A stretch of 64,000 nucleotides of DNA from Siminovitchia acidinfaciens (GCF_003605385.1 NZ_QYTV02000010.1:84779-148778); one strand, 5' to 3'; numbered from the stretch's first letter, positions 1-8,213 are shown. Notes: generated by a model from the letters alone, not told the origin. Program-made: numbers and translations.

Positions 1-284
1 TTTTTTAAGTCTGCTTCCGCTTTAAATTTCTCAAGTATGATACTTTCTTTTAATTCATCGCCTTGTAAAACTTTATTTATAAATTGATCAGTCAAATCAT
101 CATCCGCGGATACAACGATTCCAACTGATGTATCCGGTATTGAGCCGCTTTCACTAAACAGGCCGCTGAGTGCCGAACCAAGGATGGCCGTTAAAACAAG
201 TGGCATTAGCAACATCGTAATGAATCCTTTTCGATCCCGCAGACGAACTTTCATGTCTTTGTTTGCTATCGTAAAAGCCTTCAT
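1..284 (-). CDS. ABC-2 type transporter permease, N-terminal part (cut by window edge)
   Basis: This is the N-terminal 94 or so residues of a membrane permease that pairs with the ATPase encoded just upstream on the same strand. It starts at an ATG at 284, chosen because a TTAGGAGG ribosome binding site lies 9 bases before it. An overlapping ATG four bases earlier is out of frame. The protein opens with a short basic segment (KVRLRDRKGF) and then one hydrophobic segment at about residues 20-40. That is the usual start of ABC-2 exporters, in which an extracellular loop follows the first helix. The ATPase stop is 12 bases upstream, so the two are co-transcribed. In B. subtilis the equivalent position in the linearmycin locus holds LnrM, but that identity is inference from gene order. 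The C-terminus lies outside the window. Confidence 0.8.
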   Translation of the reverse strand, partial: MKAFTIANKDMKVRLRDRKGFITMLLMPLVLTAILGSALSGLFSESGSIPDTSVGIVVSADDDLTDQFINKVLQGDELKESIILEKFKAEADLK

Positions 285-296
285 CCATAATTCCTC

Positions 297-1232
297 CTAA
301 TCCCGTAATGACCGCCCGGTTAATTGTAAGAAAAGCGCCTCAAGATTCGGCTCTTTTATTTCAACTGATCCAATTTTCATTCCATGATTCACTGCGGCAG
401 CCACAATGGAGCCCAGCATCTTATGTGGCCGGGTTGTAAAAATTTCAATTACATCCGATTCTTCCTTTTTGACCACGCTATTGACATTTTCCAATTTCTT
501 TATCGCATGCATTGCCTCCGGAGAATCTTGTTCCACTGTTAACTGAACGACAGAACCACCAACCAGCCGGCCGCAAAGTTCGGATTGTGTACCCACCGCA
601 ATGACTTCTCCGTGATCGATGATTCCAACCCGATTGCATAAATACTCTACTTCCTCCATGTAATGGCTCGTGTAAATGATGGTCATCCCTTTTTCATTCA
701 ACTTCTTGACTGTCTCTAAAATATGGTTTCTTGATTGCGGATCAATCCCTACCGTCGGCTCATCCATGATCAATAACTCCGGCTCATGCATTAACGCTGC
801 GCCGATGTTAATTCTTCGTTTCATTCCACCGGAGAACGTTTCAATCCTATCTTTCGCCCGGTCTTTCAAACCGACAAATTCCAGCACTTCCTCCGCGCGT
901 TTCTTTGCTTCTGTATCTGTCAGTCCATACATGGCTCCCCAAAACAGCAGATTATCCCTTGCTGACATCGTCGGATAGAGTGCAATTTCTTGCGGAACTA
1001 CACCAATTTTTCTCTTAATCTGCATGGGCGACTTTTTAACAGACTGTTCCTCAACTAACACTTCTCCGGAATCAAATGGAATCAGTCCGCAAATCATTGA
1101 TATCGTCGTTGATTTTCCCGCTCCGTTCGGGCCGAGCAATCCAAATGATTCACCTTTTTTGATTGTAAAAGAAACACCTTTTACCACTTCTTTTTTTCCG
1201 TAGATTTTCTTAAGATCCGTTACCTGTAACAT
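297..1232 (-). CDS. ABC transporter ATP-binding protein, LnrL-like drug exporter ATPase
   Basis: This is the cytoplasmic ATPase of an ABC-2 export system. Of its 311 residues, the Walker A motif GPNGAGKST is at 34-42, the signature SGGMKRR at 134-140 and the Walker B LLIMDEPT at 153-160. A C-terminal extension of about 80 residues (ending GRSLRD) fits the DUF4162 domain common in drug-export ATPases. It is followed by the permease gene. A kinase/regulator pair of the NarL type lies upstream on the same strand, separated by a terminator and a repeat. The order kinase, regulator, ATPase, permease matches lnrJ-lnrK-lnrL-lnrM(N) of B. subtilis, which gives resistance to linearmycin-type polyenes. 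Family membership is clear; the substrate is inferred from gene order only. The similar yvfRSTU arrangement is an alternative. Confidence 0.9.
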   Translation of the reverse strand: MLQVTDLKKIYGKKEVVKGVSFTIKKGESFGLLGPNGAGKSTTISMICGLIPFDSGEVLVEEQSVKKSPMQIKRKIGVVPQEIALYPTMSARDNLLFWGAMYGLTDTEAKKRAEEVLEFVGLKDRAKDRIETFSGGMKRRINIGAALMHEPELLIMDEPTVGIDPQSRNHILETVKKLNEKGMTIIYTSHYMEEVEYLCNRVGIIDHGEVIAVGTQSELCGRLVGGSVVQLTVEQDSPEAMHAIKKLENVNSVVKKEESDVIEIFTTRPHKMLGSIVAAAVNHGMKIGSVEIKEPNLEALFLQLTGRSLRD

Positions 1233-1308
1233 GGCGCCACTCCCTTTTTAGAAGATCCGTTTATTTTTAAAACTAAAACTATATAATCTTTTTTTTAGAC
1301 TAAATGAC

Positions 1309-1432
1309 TGTCCAGCTTCAGCGCCTAGCCCCTCGAGGTCACAAGCCAATTCCCTGTGGTGGCTAAAGAACTGCCTCCTCGGGAATCGTCTTGTGCTTGT
1401 CGGGGCTGAGCAAGGCGCTTACGCTTTTCTTA
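1309..1432. repeat. Bacillaceae bcr-like intergenic repeat
   Basis: A 124-base GC-rich block begins TGTCCAGCTTCAGCGCCTAG and ends near GGCGCTTACGCTTTTC, with internal complementary parts (CCCTCGAGG early, GTCGGGGCTGAG late). I recognise this layout from many Bacillaceae chromosomes, where it occurs as a dispersed non-coding repeat. A short piece resembling its end also forms the hairpin at 7123-7142. It occupies the 318-base gap between the response regulator and the ATPase gene, which otherwise holds only a terminator. Confidence 0.6.
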
Positions 1433-1492
1433 TTGACCTCAGTATATCGCTGATTCTTTTACACGAAATCTCCCAGCAGATAGATTTTTCCA

Positions 1493-1520
1493 TAAAAAAA
1501 TACAGCTAAATTAGCTGTAT
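1493..1520 (-). terminator. Intrinsic terminator after the response regulator
   Basis: The stem ATACAGCTAA/TTAGCTGTAT is followed on the minus strand by seven U residues. It ends the kinase-regulator transcript about 30 bases after its stop codon, so the exporter genes probably have their own promoter. Confidence 0.85.
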
Positions 1521-1550
1521 GTCATGGGGCACTATGCCAAAAGTCATCTA

Positions 1551-2210
1551 TCAGAAGGTAGTAATATGATGCCTGACGGCAAAAATCGCTGCCTGCGTCC
1601 GATCTCTTAGTTCAAGCTTACTTATTAAATTGGACACATGGTTTTTGACAGTGCCTTCGGAAATAAATAGTTCTGTAGCAATTTCTTTATTGTTTAAGCC
1701 TAGGCCTAGTTTATTTAACACTTCCAGCTCGCGTTCCGTCAATTCATTTATGACCGAAGGAACAGCTTCGACAACATGACCTGACGTTTGATTCTTTCTC
1801 ACCTCTTTTACAATCTCAGCAGTCAATTCTTTGGGCAAGACCATGCCTCCTGATTGGACAGTCATTATGGCCTGTACGATTGCATCTGTGGGCATGTCTT
1901 TTAGCAGGTAGCCGCTAGCCCCTTCTTCCAAGGCTTCGAAAATGATGTCGCTGTCATTGAATGTAGTGAGCATCAATACTTTTGTTTCGGGCAATGAGGC
2001 AGTGATCAGCTTTGTGCCTTCCACCCCGGTGGCGACAGGCATGCGAATATCCATTAGCACAATATCCGGACGAAGCTGCTTCGCTTTTTCAAATGCCTCT
2101 TTACCATTGGACGCGACACCCACCACGTCGATTTCGGGCTTCAAATTCAAAATCGTAGCAAGACCATCCCTCATTAATTCCTGATCGTCGACTATTAACA
2201 CCTTGATCAC
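1551..2210 (-). CDS. NarL/LuxR-family response regulator (LnrK-like)
   Basis: This is the DNA-binding partner of the adjacent sensor kinase. The receiver domain covers about residues 1-115, with acidic residues in IVDDQ and the phosphorylation site Asp54 in LMDIRMP. A LuxR-type helix-turn-helix follows at about 150-210 (LTERELEVL, NKEIATELFISEGTVKNHVS). I chose the GTG start at 2210 because its G is the last base of the kinase stop codon (TAGTG). This one-base overlap is typical of translational coupling, and an upstream ATG would lie inside the kinase gene. The length of 219 residues is normal. It probably activates the exporter genes downstream. Confidence 0.9.
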   Translation of the reverse strand: MIKVLIVDDQELMRDGLATILNLKPEIDVVGVASNGKEAFEKAKQLRPDIVLMDIRMPVATGVEGTKLITASLPETKVLMLTTFNDSDIIFEALEEGASGYLLKDMPTDAIVQAIMTVQSGGMVLPKELTAEIVKEVRKNQTSGHVVEAVPSVINELTERELEVLNKLGLGLNNKEIATELFISEGTVKNHVSNLISKLELRDRTQAAIFAVRHHITTF

Positions 2211-3409
2211 TATGCTCCCCCCATCTCCCAATGCATTTCCCTCAATGGAAAACTTGCTTTTACAATAAAACCTTCTCGCGGATTGCTTTCAAAAACAATT
2301 TGGCCGCCATGATGGTGAACCCTTTCCCGCATATTCTTCATTCCAAAACCGGGATTTACTTCCGGTGATCCTGTTCCATTGTCTTTAATGGATGTCTCAA
2401 TCGCCGAATCTGCTATTTCAATGGATACATGGCATTCTGTTGCCTGGCCATGACGGACAGCGTTTGTTATGGATTCCTGTATCATCCTGGTCAAATCCAA
2501 CTGAATCGAAGGGGGTATTTGCAAGACATCTCCCTTAACATAGATATTGGACTTCAATCCCGTCATTTCCTGGTAGTCTTCTAAAATCTTTTTCACAACA
2601 ACAATAAATGACCGGTTTTGATTGTCTTCCTTTAACGTCCGGACAGAAAGCCGCAGCTCCTGAAGAGCATTTCTTGCCAGCTCCTCACAAAGGAGGATCG
2701 TTTCCCTGCTCTTTTCGGGCTGAATATTCATGAGTTCTTTGGCGACCTGGAGCTGAACGAGCAGTGCCGTCATTTTATGGCCGACAGTATCATGGATTTC
2801 GCCTGAAATCCGATTCCGTTCTTGGACCAGTGTCAGCTTTTCCACTTGCATGGAATAATCATGCAGTTGTTCGTGTGCTATGGTTAAAGCTTGATGCGTC
2901 TCTTGCAGCTCATCATATTGATCCTTGATTTTTTCCTGTGCGTGCAAAAGTTTATGTATTAGACGGCCAACAATGGCTTCAAACACAATAAAAGTGAAGT
3001 TGATAATGTTTGACGGTATATCAAATATCCCAGTCTCTTGATAAATATAGAGAATACAAGCCGCCCACATAATAAAAAATGCAAGGGAAAATCCCCAAAT
3101 GATCTTTTTATTATCAGCAATTAAAAAGAGAGTTACCGCATTCACACCAAACAAAATCAAATAAAGCGTCGATTCTGGAAAGAGGAAAACAAAACCGAGA
3201 ATAAGAATTGAATCAAGCCCAATAGCTAAAGAAAAGTAGTTTTTCGCAAATGGCGTATGGATCAAAAAATGATTGATACAGAACCCAAGAGCAGCGATAA
3301 TCACATATGTAGTCTGAAGTGTTGTATGATCCTCAACGGAAAGATAGTAAAAATAACTGAGCAGCAGCATCATAACCAAACGAATACTACTCAAAAGCGA
3401 TAATTTCAT
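2210..3409 (-). CDS. NarL-type membrane sensor histidine kinase (LnrJ-like)
   Basis: This sensor kinase has about 399 residues. The N-terminal third has five or six hydrophobic segments with very short loops, so it probably senses within the membrane. A coiled linker follows, then a HisKA_3 dimerisation domain with His206 in SGEIHDTVGHKM and an ATPase domain with NAVRHG and GFGMKNMRERV. An in-frame ATG exists 24 codons upstream, but the ATG at 3409 has a strong AAGGGGTGAT site and starts a hydrophobic N-terminus, so I use it. It overlaps the response regulator by one base. Kinases of this type without an extracellular domain often sit beside ABC exporters for membrane-active antibiotics. The ligand is not evident from sequence. 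Confidence 0.88.
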   Translation of the reverse strand: MKLSLLSSIRLVMMLLLSYFYYLSVEDHTTLQTTYVIIAALGFCINHFLIHTPFAKNYFSLAIGLDSILILGFVFLFPESTLYLILFGVNAVTLFLIADNKKIIWGFSLAFFIMWAACILYIYQETGIFDIPSNIINFTFIVFEAIVGRLIHKLLHAQEKIKDQYDELQETHQALTIAHEQLHDYSMQVEKLTLVQERNRISGEIHDTVGHKMTALLVQLQVAKELMNIQPEKSRETILLCEELARNALQELRLSVRTLKEDNQNRSFIVVVKKILEDYQEMTGLKSNIYVKGDVLQIPPSIQLDLTRMIQESITNAVRHGQATECHVSIEIADSAIETSIKDNGTGSPEVNPGFGMKNMRERVHHHGGQIVFESNPREGFIVKASFPLREMHWEMGGA

Positions 3410-3535
3410 CAGATCACCCCTTGGGGATGGGATATAGTCGAACCTATCAGTCTTCCTATCATTTCTGCTTATTATAATCATATTTTCTCATTTTGATAAT
3501 ATGTAGAGCAAATGATTGCCGCCCAAAAACAGCCG

Positions 3536-3566
3536 GGCCTGCAGTTTCACCTCAATTGCAGGGCTG
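3536..3566 (+). other. Hairpin in the divergent kinase/trpB gap
   Basis: The inverted repeat CCTGCA/TGCAGG with flanking pairs lies in the 337-base gap between the kinase start and trpB. The rest of the gap is AT-rich. No T-box signature (the AGGGTGGAACCGCG-like element) is visible. A 64-codon open frame here has no ribosome binding site and is not called as a gene. Confidence 0.35.
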
Positions 3567-3733
3567 CAACCATAAATACACAAACATTGAACTATACTAT
3601 TTATTCGAAATCAAATGCAGCGGTTTCCGAAATACTCGGTTATTTTGCCCACTCTTTTAAAAAATGCCACACAATTAGCCTGTACTTTAATAATTCTGCT
3701 TGTTAAAATTTATATACAATTCAAAACAAGGGA

Positions 3734-3756
3734 GAGTTGAGATGAGATGAGCATAG
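3734..3756 (+). promoter_or_regulatory. Candidate TRAP-binding repeat over the trpB start codon
   Basis: Five consecutive (G/T)AG triplets occur at exact 5-base spacing: GAG at 3734, 3739, 3744 and 3749, and TAG at 3754, separated by two bases each time. This is the target pattern of the tryptophan-activated RNA-binding protein TRAP. It overlaps the ribosome binding region and the ATG at 3747. In B. subtilis, TRAP represses translation of trpP, pabA (trpG) and ycbK by binding such repeats at their starts. Known sites usually have more triplets (about 7-11), so the assignment is tentative. Confidence 0.45.
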
Positions 3757-4907
3757 TACAAGAAAAAGGTTATTTTGGCCAGTTTGGCGGAAGTTTTGTT
3801 CCTCCTAATTTACAGAGCGTATTGGAAAATTTGGAGAAGCAGTTCGAAAAGTATAAAAATGATGAAGAGTTTAATAGGGAGTTTGCCTACTATTTGAAAG
3901 AGTATGTAGGAAGAGAAAACCCGCTTACCTTAGCCGAAAGACTAACGGATGAACTTGGCGGGGCAAAAATCTATTTGAAACGGGAAGATTTGAATCATAC
4001 CGGTGCCCATAAAATCAATAATGCCATCGGCCAGATTTTGCTCGCCAAGCGAATGGGCGTAAAGCGGATCATTGCTGAAACCGGTGCGGGACAGCACGGT
4101 GTGGCCACGGCCACAGCATGTGCGATGTTCGGAATGGAGTGCGTCATTTACATGGGGGCCGAGGATACAAGAAGACAGGCACTCAATGTGTTCAGAATGG
4201 AACTTTTGGGCGCCAAGGTTGTTGCGGTCGATAAAGGGCAAGGCCGCTTAAAAGATGCTGTTGACGAAGCGTTAAACGATTTGATCCAAAACCATGACCA
4301 TACATTCTACTTATTGGGATCTGCTGTCGGCCCGCATCCTTACCCGACAATGGTGAAACATTTTCAAGCCATCATCAGTGAAGAATCCAAAAAGCAAATA
4401 CTTGAAAAAGAAGGAAAACTGCCTACGGCCGTCGTAGCCTGTACAGGAGGCGGAAGCAACGCAATCGGAGCGTTCGCCCATTATATTGATGACAAAGATG
4501 TGCGCCTGATTGGCGTCGAGCCTGATCAAGCTCCTTCATTAACACAAGGAGTCCCTGCCACATTGCACGGATTCAAATGCTTGGCATTGATCGACGAGGA
4601 AGGAAATCCAAAGCCAACCTATTCCATTGCCGCCGGGCTGGACTACCCGGGAATTGGTCCGGAGCACAGCCACCTGAAGGTGTCCGGGCGCGCCGAATAT
4701 CACGCTGTCACCAACGAAGAAGTGCTTGATGCATTTAAATTATTATCAAAAGTAGAAGGCATTATCCCCGCGCTGGAAAGTGCCCACGCGATTGCCTACA
4801 CACTAAAACTTGCTCCGACACTGAGCAAAGACGATGTCATCATCGTAAACCTATCCGGACGCGGTGATAAAGACGTCCAGCAAGTGTTTGAAATGGAGAA
4901 TAAATAA
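3747..4907 (+). CDS. trpB: Tryptophan synthase beta subunit
   Basis: TrpB is the PLP enzyme that condenses indole and serine to tryptophan. The PLP lysine is Lys89 in HTGAHKINN, the catalytic Glu is Glu111 in ETGAGQHG, and the phosphate loop is GGGSNAIG at 234-241. The length of 386 residues is slightly short but complete. The start follows a GGGAG site and opens [15 protein letters not shown], as in true TrpB rather than the longer TrpB2. It stands alone: no trpA, trpC or trpF is within reach, and a terminator follows at 5016. It may be a second copy that salvages indole, or part of a dispersed pathway. The TRAP-like repeats at its start would tie its translation to tryptophan supply. Confidence 0.93.
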   Translation: MSIVQEKGYFGQFGGSFVPPNLQSVLENLEKQFEKYKNDEEFNREFAYYLKEYVGRENPLTLAERLTDELGGAKIYLKREDLNHTGAHKINNAIGQILLAKRMGVKRIIAETGAGQHGVATATACAMFGMECVIYMGAEDTRRQALNVFRMELLGAKVVAVDKGQGRLKDAVDEALNDLIQNHDHTFYLLGSAVGPHPYPTMVKHFQAIISEESKKQILEKEGKLPTAVVACTGGGSNAIGAFAHYIDDKDVRLIGVEPDQAPSLTQGVPATLHGFKCLALIDEEGNPKPTYSIAAGLDYPGIGPEHSHLKVSGRAEYHAVTNEEVLDAFKLLSKVEGIIPALESAHAIAYTLKLAPTLSKDDVIIVNLSGRGDKDVQQVFEMENK

Positions 4908-5015
4908 TCCGGGGTTGGTTCAAGGAGCAACAATTGCATAGCTGTACTACGCGCAGGATGTTGCTCATCCGGTCGCTTTAGAGCGGCTATACCTCCATCT
5001 GGCTTGTAGACATTC

Positions 5016-5064
5016 AAAGCAGGTGACAGAAAACCATTCGTTTTTCCTTCACCTGCTTTATTTT
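5016..5064 (+). terminator. Terminator after trpB
   Basis: The stem AAAGCAGGTGA/TCACCTGCTTT is followed by ATTTTT. A second inverted repeat, GAGCAACA/TGTTGCTC, lies between it and the trpB stop (4923-4966) but has no U-tract. Confidence 0.8.
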
Positions 5065-5096
5065 TGGCATTGACGAATATTCATAAGTGCTAGAGG

Positions 5097-6248
5097 TTAA
5101 TATGAGAACCTTTTTCTTGTCACAAAGATAATTAATAGTGCAGGCACAGTAAACGCGCACATCCCCAAAAACGATAACCCCGGAGAAATATCATACAAAA
5201 ACCCTCCTGCCACAGTCAGTACCGCTGTGCTCCAGCTTAATGCCAGAGCAGAATAGATCCCCTGTGCATTTGGAATTTGCTGCTTCGGCAGATGATCCGT
5301 GACATAGCGGATAAATGCAAAATGCGCCACGCCAAAAGAGACGGCATGCAAGCTTTGAGATAAAATAAAGACCCATACATTCGGGATGACGAATGCAAGC
5401 AGCCAACGCAAAGTGGAACCTGCAGCAGCTATTAACAGCAGTGAAGAAGTCCGCAAGTTTTTACACCAATGATCTGCCTTTGCAAAATAGAATATTTCAA
5501 AAATGACCGCTACATTAAGGATAATTCCAATATAATAAGTGCTTACATTTAAATCCTGCAAATAAATATATCCGTAATTATAGTAAGAGGCATGCGCCCC
5601 TTGAAGTAATACGACGACCAGCAGCACAATAGGGAAGCTTTTCACCTTCCATAACCCCCGTGCAGATCGTGTCTCCTTAGGATTTTTCATCTCAGGATTT
5701 TCCATCAGCACAGCCGGTGTCGGCAGACTGCTCATAATAAGCACAAATGAAAGACCGACCACCATGCTCCATAAAATTGCTTGTTCTCCCCATAGCCCAG
5801 TGATCAGGCTGATGATAAACACGGAAACAACAAAGCCTACCGATCCATACAATCGACTTTTTCCATAATGAACATTGCCCTGCTGCACCAACACACCCGC
5901 TGCACTTTCAATCGCGGGCAGCAAGGCAGGATAAACGGCATTAAACACGATGGTCACAAACAGAAGTATGCTGAATGAAGAGGAAGGAATATAAAGGACG
6001 GTCGCCGCAAGTGACATCAACGTCAAAAAAAGGATCACACGGTGGCTGCTCCAATATTTATACAAAATGGGGAAGCCAAACAACGTAGACGCTCCTCGAG
6101 CAACTAAACCGAAACCCATGATCAGGCTTGCCTCTGTCACATCCATTCCCTTTGCCTGTACAAGCCACCCTGTCCAGTATGGTAAAAATACACCCCATGT
6201 AATAAAAAACACAAAATAATTCTGGGAAAGCCAACGCTGCTCATTCAA
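5097..6248 (-). CDS. MFS transporter, 3-phenylpropionate-transporter-like
   Basis: This is a 12-helix membrane transporter of the major facilitator superfamily, about 383 residues. It opens with FVFFITWGVFLPYWTGWL, resembling the MFS_1_like/HcaT group often annotated as phenylpropionate or maltose-type transporters. The open frame reaches further upstream. However, the TTG at 6248 has a GGAGG site nine bases before it, while the upstream extension is not membrane-like, so I chose TTG. The substrate cannot be read from the sequence. It is transcribed away from the uracil-DNA glycosylase gene. A phased array of short repeats lies 106-220 bases upstream of its start and could contain regulatory sites. 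Confidence 0.8.
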   Translation of the reverse strand: MNEQRWLSQNYFVFFITWGVFLPYWTGWLVQAKGMDVTEASLIMGFGLVARGASTLFGFPILYKYWSSHRVILFLTLMSLAATVLYIPSSSFSILLFVTIVFNAVYPALLPAIESAAGVLVQQGNVHYGKSRLYGSVGFVVSVFIISLITGLWGEQAILWSMVVGLSFVLIMSSLPTPAVLMENPEMKNPKETRSARGLWKVKSFPIVLLVVVLLQGAHASYYNYGYIYLQDLNVSTYYIGIILNVAVIFEIFYFAKADHWCKNLRTSSLLLIAAAGSTLRWLLAFVIPNVWVFILSQSLHAVSFGVAHFAFIRYVTDHLPKQQIPNAQGIYSALALSWSTAVLTVAGGFLYDISPGLSFLGMCAFTVPALLIIFVTRKRFSY

Positions 6249-6353
6249 AGTTCTATACCTCCGTATTAATTGAATGATAGCATGCAAACATTTGAATATA
6301 CAGATTAAATCTGCAGTAGTTATAACAGAAGCGTTCAATCCCAAGCAGGATTC

Positions 6354-6468
6354 GTGCAATTAGCTATGGTATTCGTGCAATACGGGGTCAAACTCGTGCA
6401 ATTAGCCATCCAGTTCGTGCAATTGATCACCTGGTTTGTGCAATTCTCGCCATGACCCGTTTGTGCAA
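6354..6468. repeat. 21-bp phased array of TTCGTGCAATT units
   Basis: GTGCAA begins at 6354, 6375, 6396, 6417 and 6438, exactly 21 bases apart, with a sixth at 6463. The core unit is TTCGTGCAATT with variable spacer sequence. The spacing equals two helical turns, so all units face the same side of the DNA. It fills most of the 241-base gap between the glycosylase stop and the MFS start. No coding potential is seen in it. Confidence 0.8.
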
Positions 6469-6489
6469 ACCCGGAAATTCAAGTAAAGA

Positions 6490-7068
6490 TTATACTTTCA
6501 ACTTATCCCACTCCTCCGCAACAAGCTGAAAGTCTTGAAGTAGTAGAGGGTATAAATTGGGTCTGCGTCTAGCAGCAAGCGGATGGTAAGCCACGGTTGT
6601 CCAGAAGCCATTCACCTCGTACCAATTGCCTCTCAATTCTTTTACATCGAGCTCCGGATTCCGAAAAAAGGATTGCACAGCGACATTCCCCAGACAGGCA
6701 AGAAGTTTGGGCTTATGGTGTTGCAGCTGTTCTTCTAAATGATGCATGCAGATGGCTCGCGTCTTCTCTTTGTCATATGCGCGGATAGGCCTTCTTTTTA
6801 AAATATAGGTTACATATATCTCATCTTTATCCAAACCAGCTTCATGGGCCGCTCTCTGCAATGTCTGCCGCGTTCCGCAGACCATCGGGTTCCCTTCGCG
6901 ATCTTCGCGTGCGCCGGGATTATCCAGAATAATCATGATAGGCGCTTTCGGATTCCCTTCTCCCCATATCATCCGCGACCCTTGTTCGAATAAACCGCAA
7001 TCCCTGCAATTCTTCTGGGATGCCGGGGTAGAGTCTTCCGGCCAGATTTCCGGGCAAAAAGTGTCCAT
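6490..7068 (-). CDS. Uracil-DNA glycosylase, family 4-like (Fe-S type)
   Basis: This 192-residue protein probably removes uracil from DNA in base-excision repair. Motif 1 is the family variant DNPGAREDREGNPMVCG, and the C-terminal HP motif is AYHPLAARRRPN. Cysteines in CRDCGLF near the N-terminus, in RAICMHH and in LLACLGN fit the four ligands of the 4Fe-4S cluster of family 4 enzymes. The ATG at 7068 is preceded by AAGGAG at a nine-base distance. Motif 1 differs from the canonical GEAPGxxED, having LDNPGARED, which I associate with a Bacillaceae subgroup. The activity is therefore probable rather than certain. It is a single gene, not in an obvious operon. Confidence 0.75.
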   Translation of the reverse strand: MDTFCPEIWPEDSTPASQKNCRDCGLFEQGSRMIWGEGNPKAPIMIILDNPGAREDREGNPMVCGTRQTLQRAAHEAGLDKDEIYVTYILKRRPIRAYDKEKTRAICMHHLEEQLQHHKPKLLACLGNVAVQSFFRNPELDVKELRGNWYEVNGFWTTVAYHPLAARRRPNLYPLLLQDFQLVAEEWDKLKV

Positions 7069-7122
7069 ATCATCACGCTCCTTGCTGCATAGGATACCCG
7101 GTTACATCAATTACCACACTCC

Positions 7123-7142
7123 AAAAAAGGCGCAAGCGCCTT
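7123..7142 (-). terminator. Second terminator-like hairpin downstream of the SDR gene
   Basis: The stem AAGGCGC/GCGCCTT is followed on the minus strand by a run of U. It lies in tandem behind the hairpin at 7154-7183 and resembles the end of the bcr-like repeat. Confidence 0.55.
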
Positions 7143-7153
7143 GCTCACTAACT

Positions 7154-7183
7154 AAAAAAGGCCTTCATCATCTGAAGGCCTTT
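7154..7183 (-). terminator. Terminator after the SDR gene
   Basis: The stem AAAGGCCTTCA/TGAAGGCCTTT is followed by a U-tract on the minus strand, 27 bases past the SDR stop codon. Confidence 0.85.
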
Positions 7184-7209
7184 GCTGGCAAGCAGCAAAC
7201 ATTTTTTAA

Positions 7210-7989
7210 TTACAAAGTTCCTACCATTCCACCATCAATATTCACGGATGTACCTGTGACATAGGAAGCCGCATCTGAAACAAGGAAAGTGATGACCTTA
7301 GCTGCTTCGTCAGTATTTCCGATACGTCCCAGCGGAATTTGACGTTCTCTCTTTGAAAATTCTTCCCATGACATCTCCGGGTTCTGGTTCTTCCACATTT
7401 TTTCGACCTGCTCGCTTCGAATCAAGCCAATACATACTGTATTTACTCGAATGTTGTCTGGACCAAGGTCCTTGCTCATTGCTTTTGTTAGGGCCATGCC
7501 CGCCGCTCTGCTTACCGTGGTAGGCAATGAGGAAGCAGGCGGTGTCTTTCCAAGCACAGCAGTCACATTGACGATTGCCCCTCCGCCAGCCTCTCTCATA
7601 TGCGGTATAGCGGATCGGGAACAATGAATTGCACCAAAAAGCTTCAAATCAAGGTCTTGCTGCCATAGATCGGCATCCACTTTTTCAAACGGATGTGCCT
7701 GAGACGTCCCCGCATTATTGACTAAAATGTCCAAGCGTCCATATTTTTTAACCGTGGAAGCCACTGCCTTTTGGCAATCTTCTTCCTTAGTAACATCCGC
7801 TGCTATGTAAAACACTTCTTTCCCAGTCTGCTCCAATATATGAGCCGCGGCCTCTTTTAATCGATCCTCATTTCGTGCACAAATGGTTACCTTAGCCCCT
7901 TCTCTCACTAAAAAAAGAGCTGTTTCCAAGCCAATCCCTCTGCTCGAACCTGTGATAAGTGCAACCTTACCTGCTAATCCTAGTTCCAT
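7210..7989 (-). CDS. SDR-family protein with a substituted catalytic tetrad
   Basis: This 259-residue protein has the Rossmann fold of short-chain dehydrogenases. The cofactor loop TGSSRGIG is at 13-20, NNAG at 91-94, and the usual C-terminal IDGG at 251-254. Aligned by eye, the catalytic positions are all changed. The Tyr and Lys of YxxxK are Thr157 and Arg161 (TTVSR), the Ser 13 residues earlier is Ala144, and the Asn of the NxxG helix appears to be Lys116. It may be a pseudo-enzyme, or use an unusual mechanism. It stands alone with its own terminators and a good start site. The reading frame is intact, so this is not simple decay. Confidence 0.85.
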   Translation of the reverse strand: MELGLAGKVALITGSSRGIGLETALFLVREGAKVTICARNEDRLKEAAAHILEQTGKEVFYIAADVTKEEDCQKAVASTVKKYGRLDILVNNAGTSQAHPFEKVDADLWQQDLDLKLFGAIHCSRSAIPHMREAGGGAIVNVTAVLGKTPPASSLPTTVSRAAGMALTKAMSKDLGPDNIRVNTVCIGLIRSEQVEKMWKNQNPEMSWEEFSKRERQIPLGRIGNTDEAAKVITFLVSDAASYVTGTSVNIDGGMVGTL

Positions 7990-8168
7990 ATGAATCCCCT
8001 TTTCATTATATTTTTAAGCCTTGCCATAACTTTTTCTTAATAGTGTACCGGCTTTTTTGCCGGCAAACTTTGTAAAAATAATAAAACAACTCTGCAGACT
8101 ATTCCACTATTTCTATAATATCATTATTACGCATACACCTGACACAGCATTAGCCATCATTCCCACAA

Positions 8169-8207
8169 TAAAAAAGCCCTGCAGGTCTATTTCCACCTGC
8201 AGGGCTT
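8169..8207 (-). terminator. Terminator after the RND efflux gene
   Basis: A 13-pair stem AAGCCCTGCAGGT/ACCTGCAGGGCTT is followed on the minus strand by a U-rich tract, just after the stop codon at 8214. Confidence 0.9.
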
Positions 8208-8213
8208 ATTCTA

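Noticed and set aside
3512-3706. 64-codon open frame upstream of trpB
   Set aside because: No ribosome binding site, no coding-like composition; the region is the divergent promoter gap.
3482-3746. T-box leader before trpB
   Set aside because: No AGGGTGGNACCGCG-like element and no antiterminator/terminator pair; the TRAP-type repeats explain the start region better.
6354-6468. CRISPR array
   Set aside because: The repeat unit is only about 11 bases with about 10-base spacers, far shorter than CRISPR repeats and spacers, and no cas genes are near.
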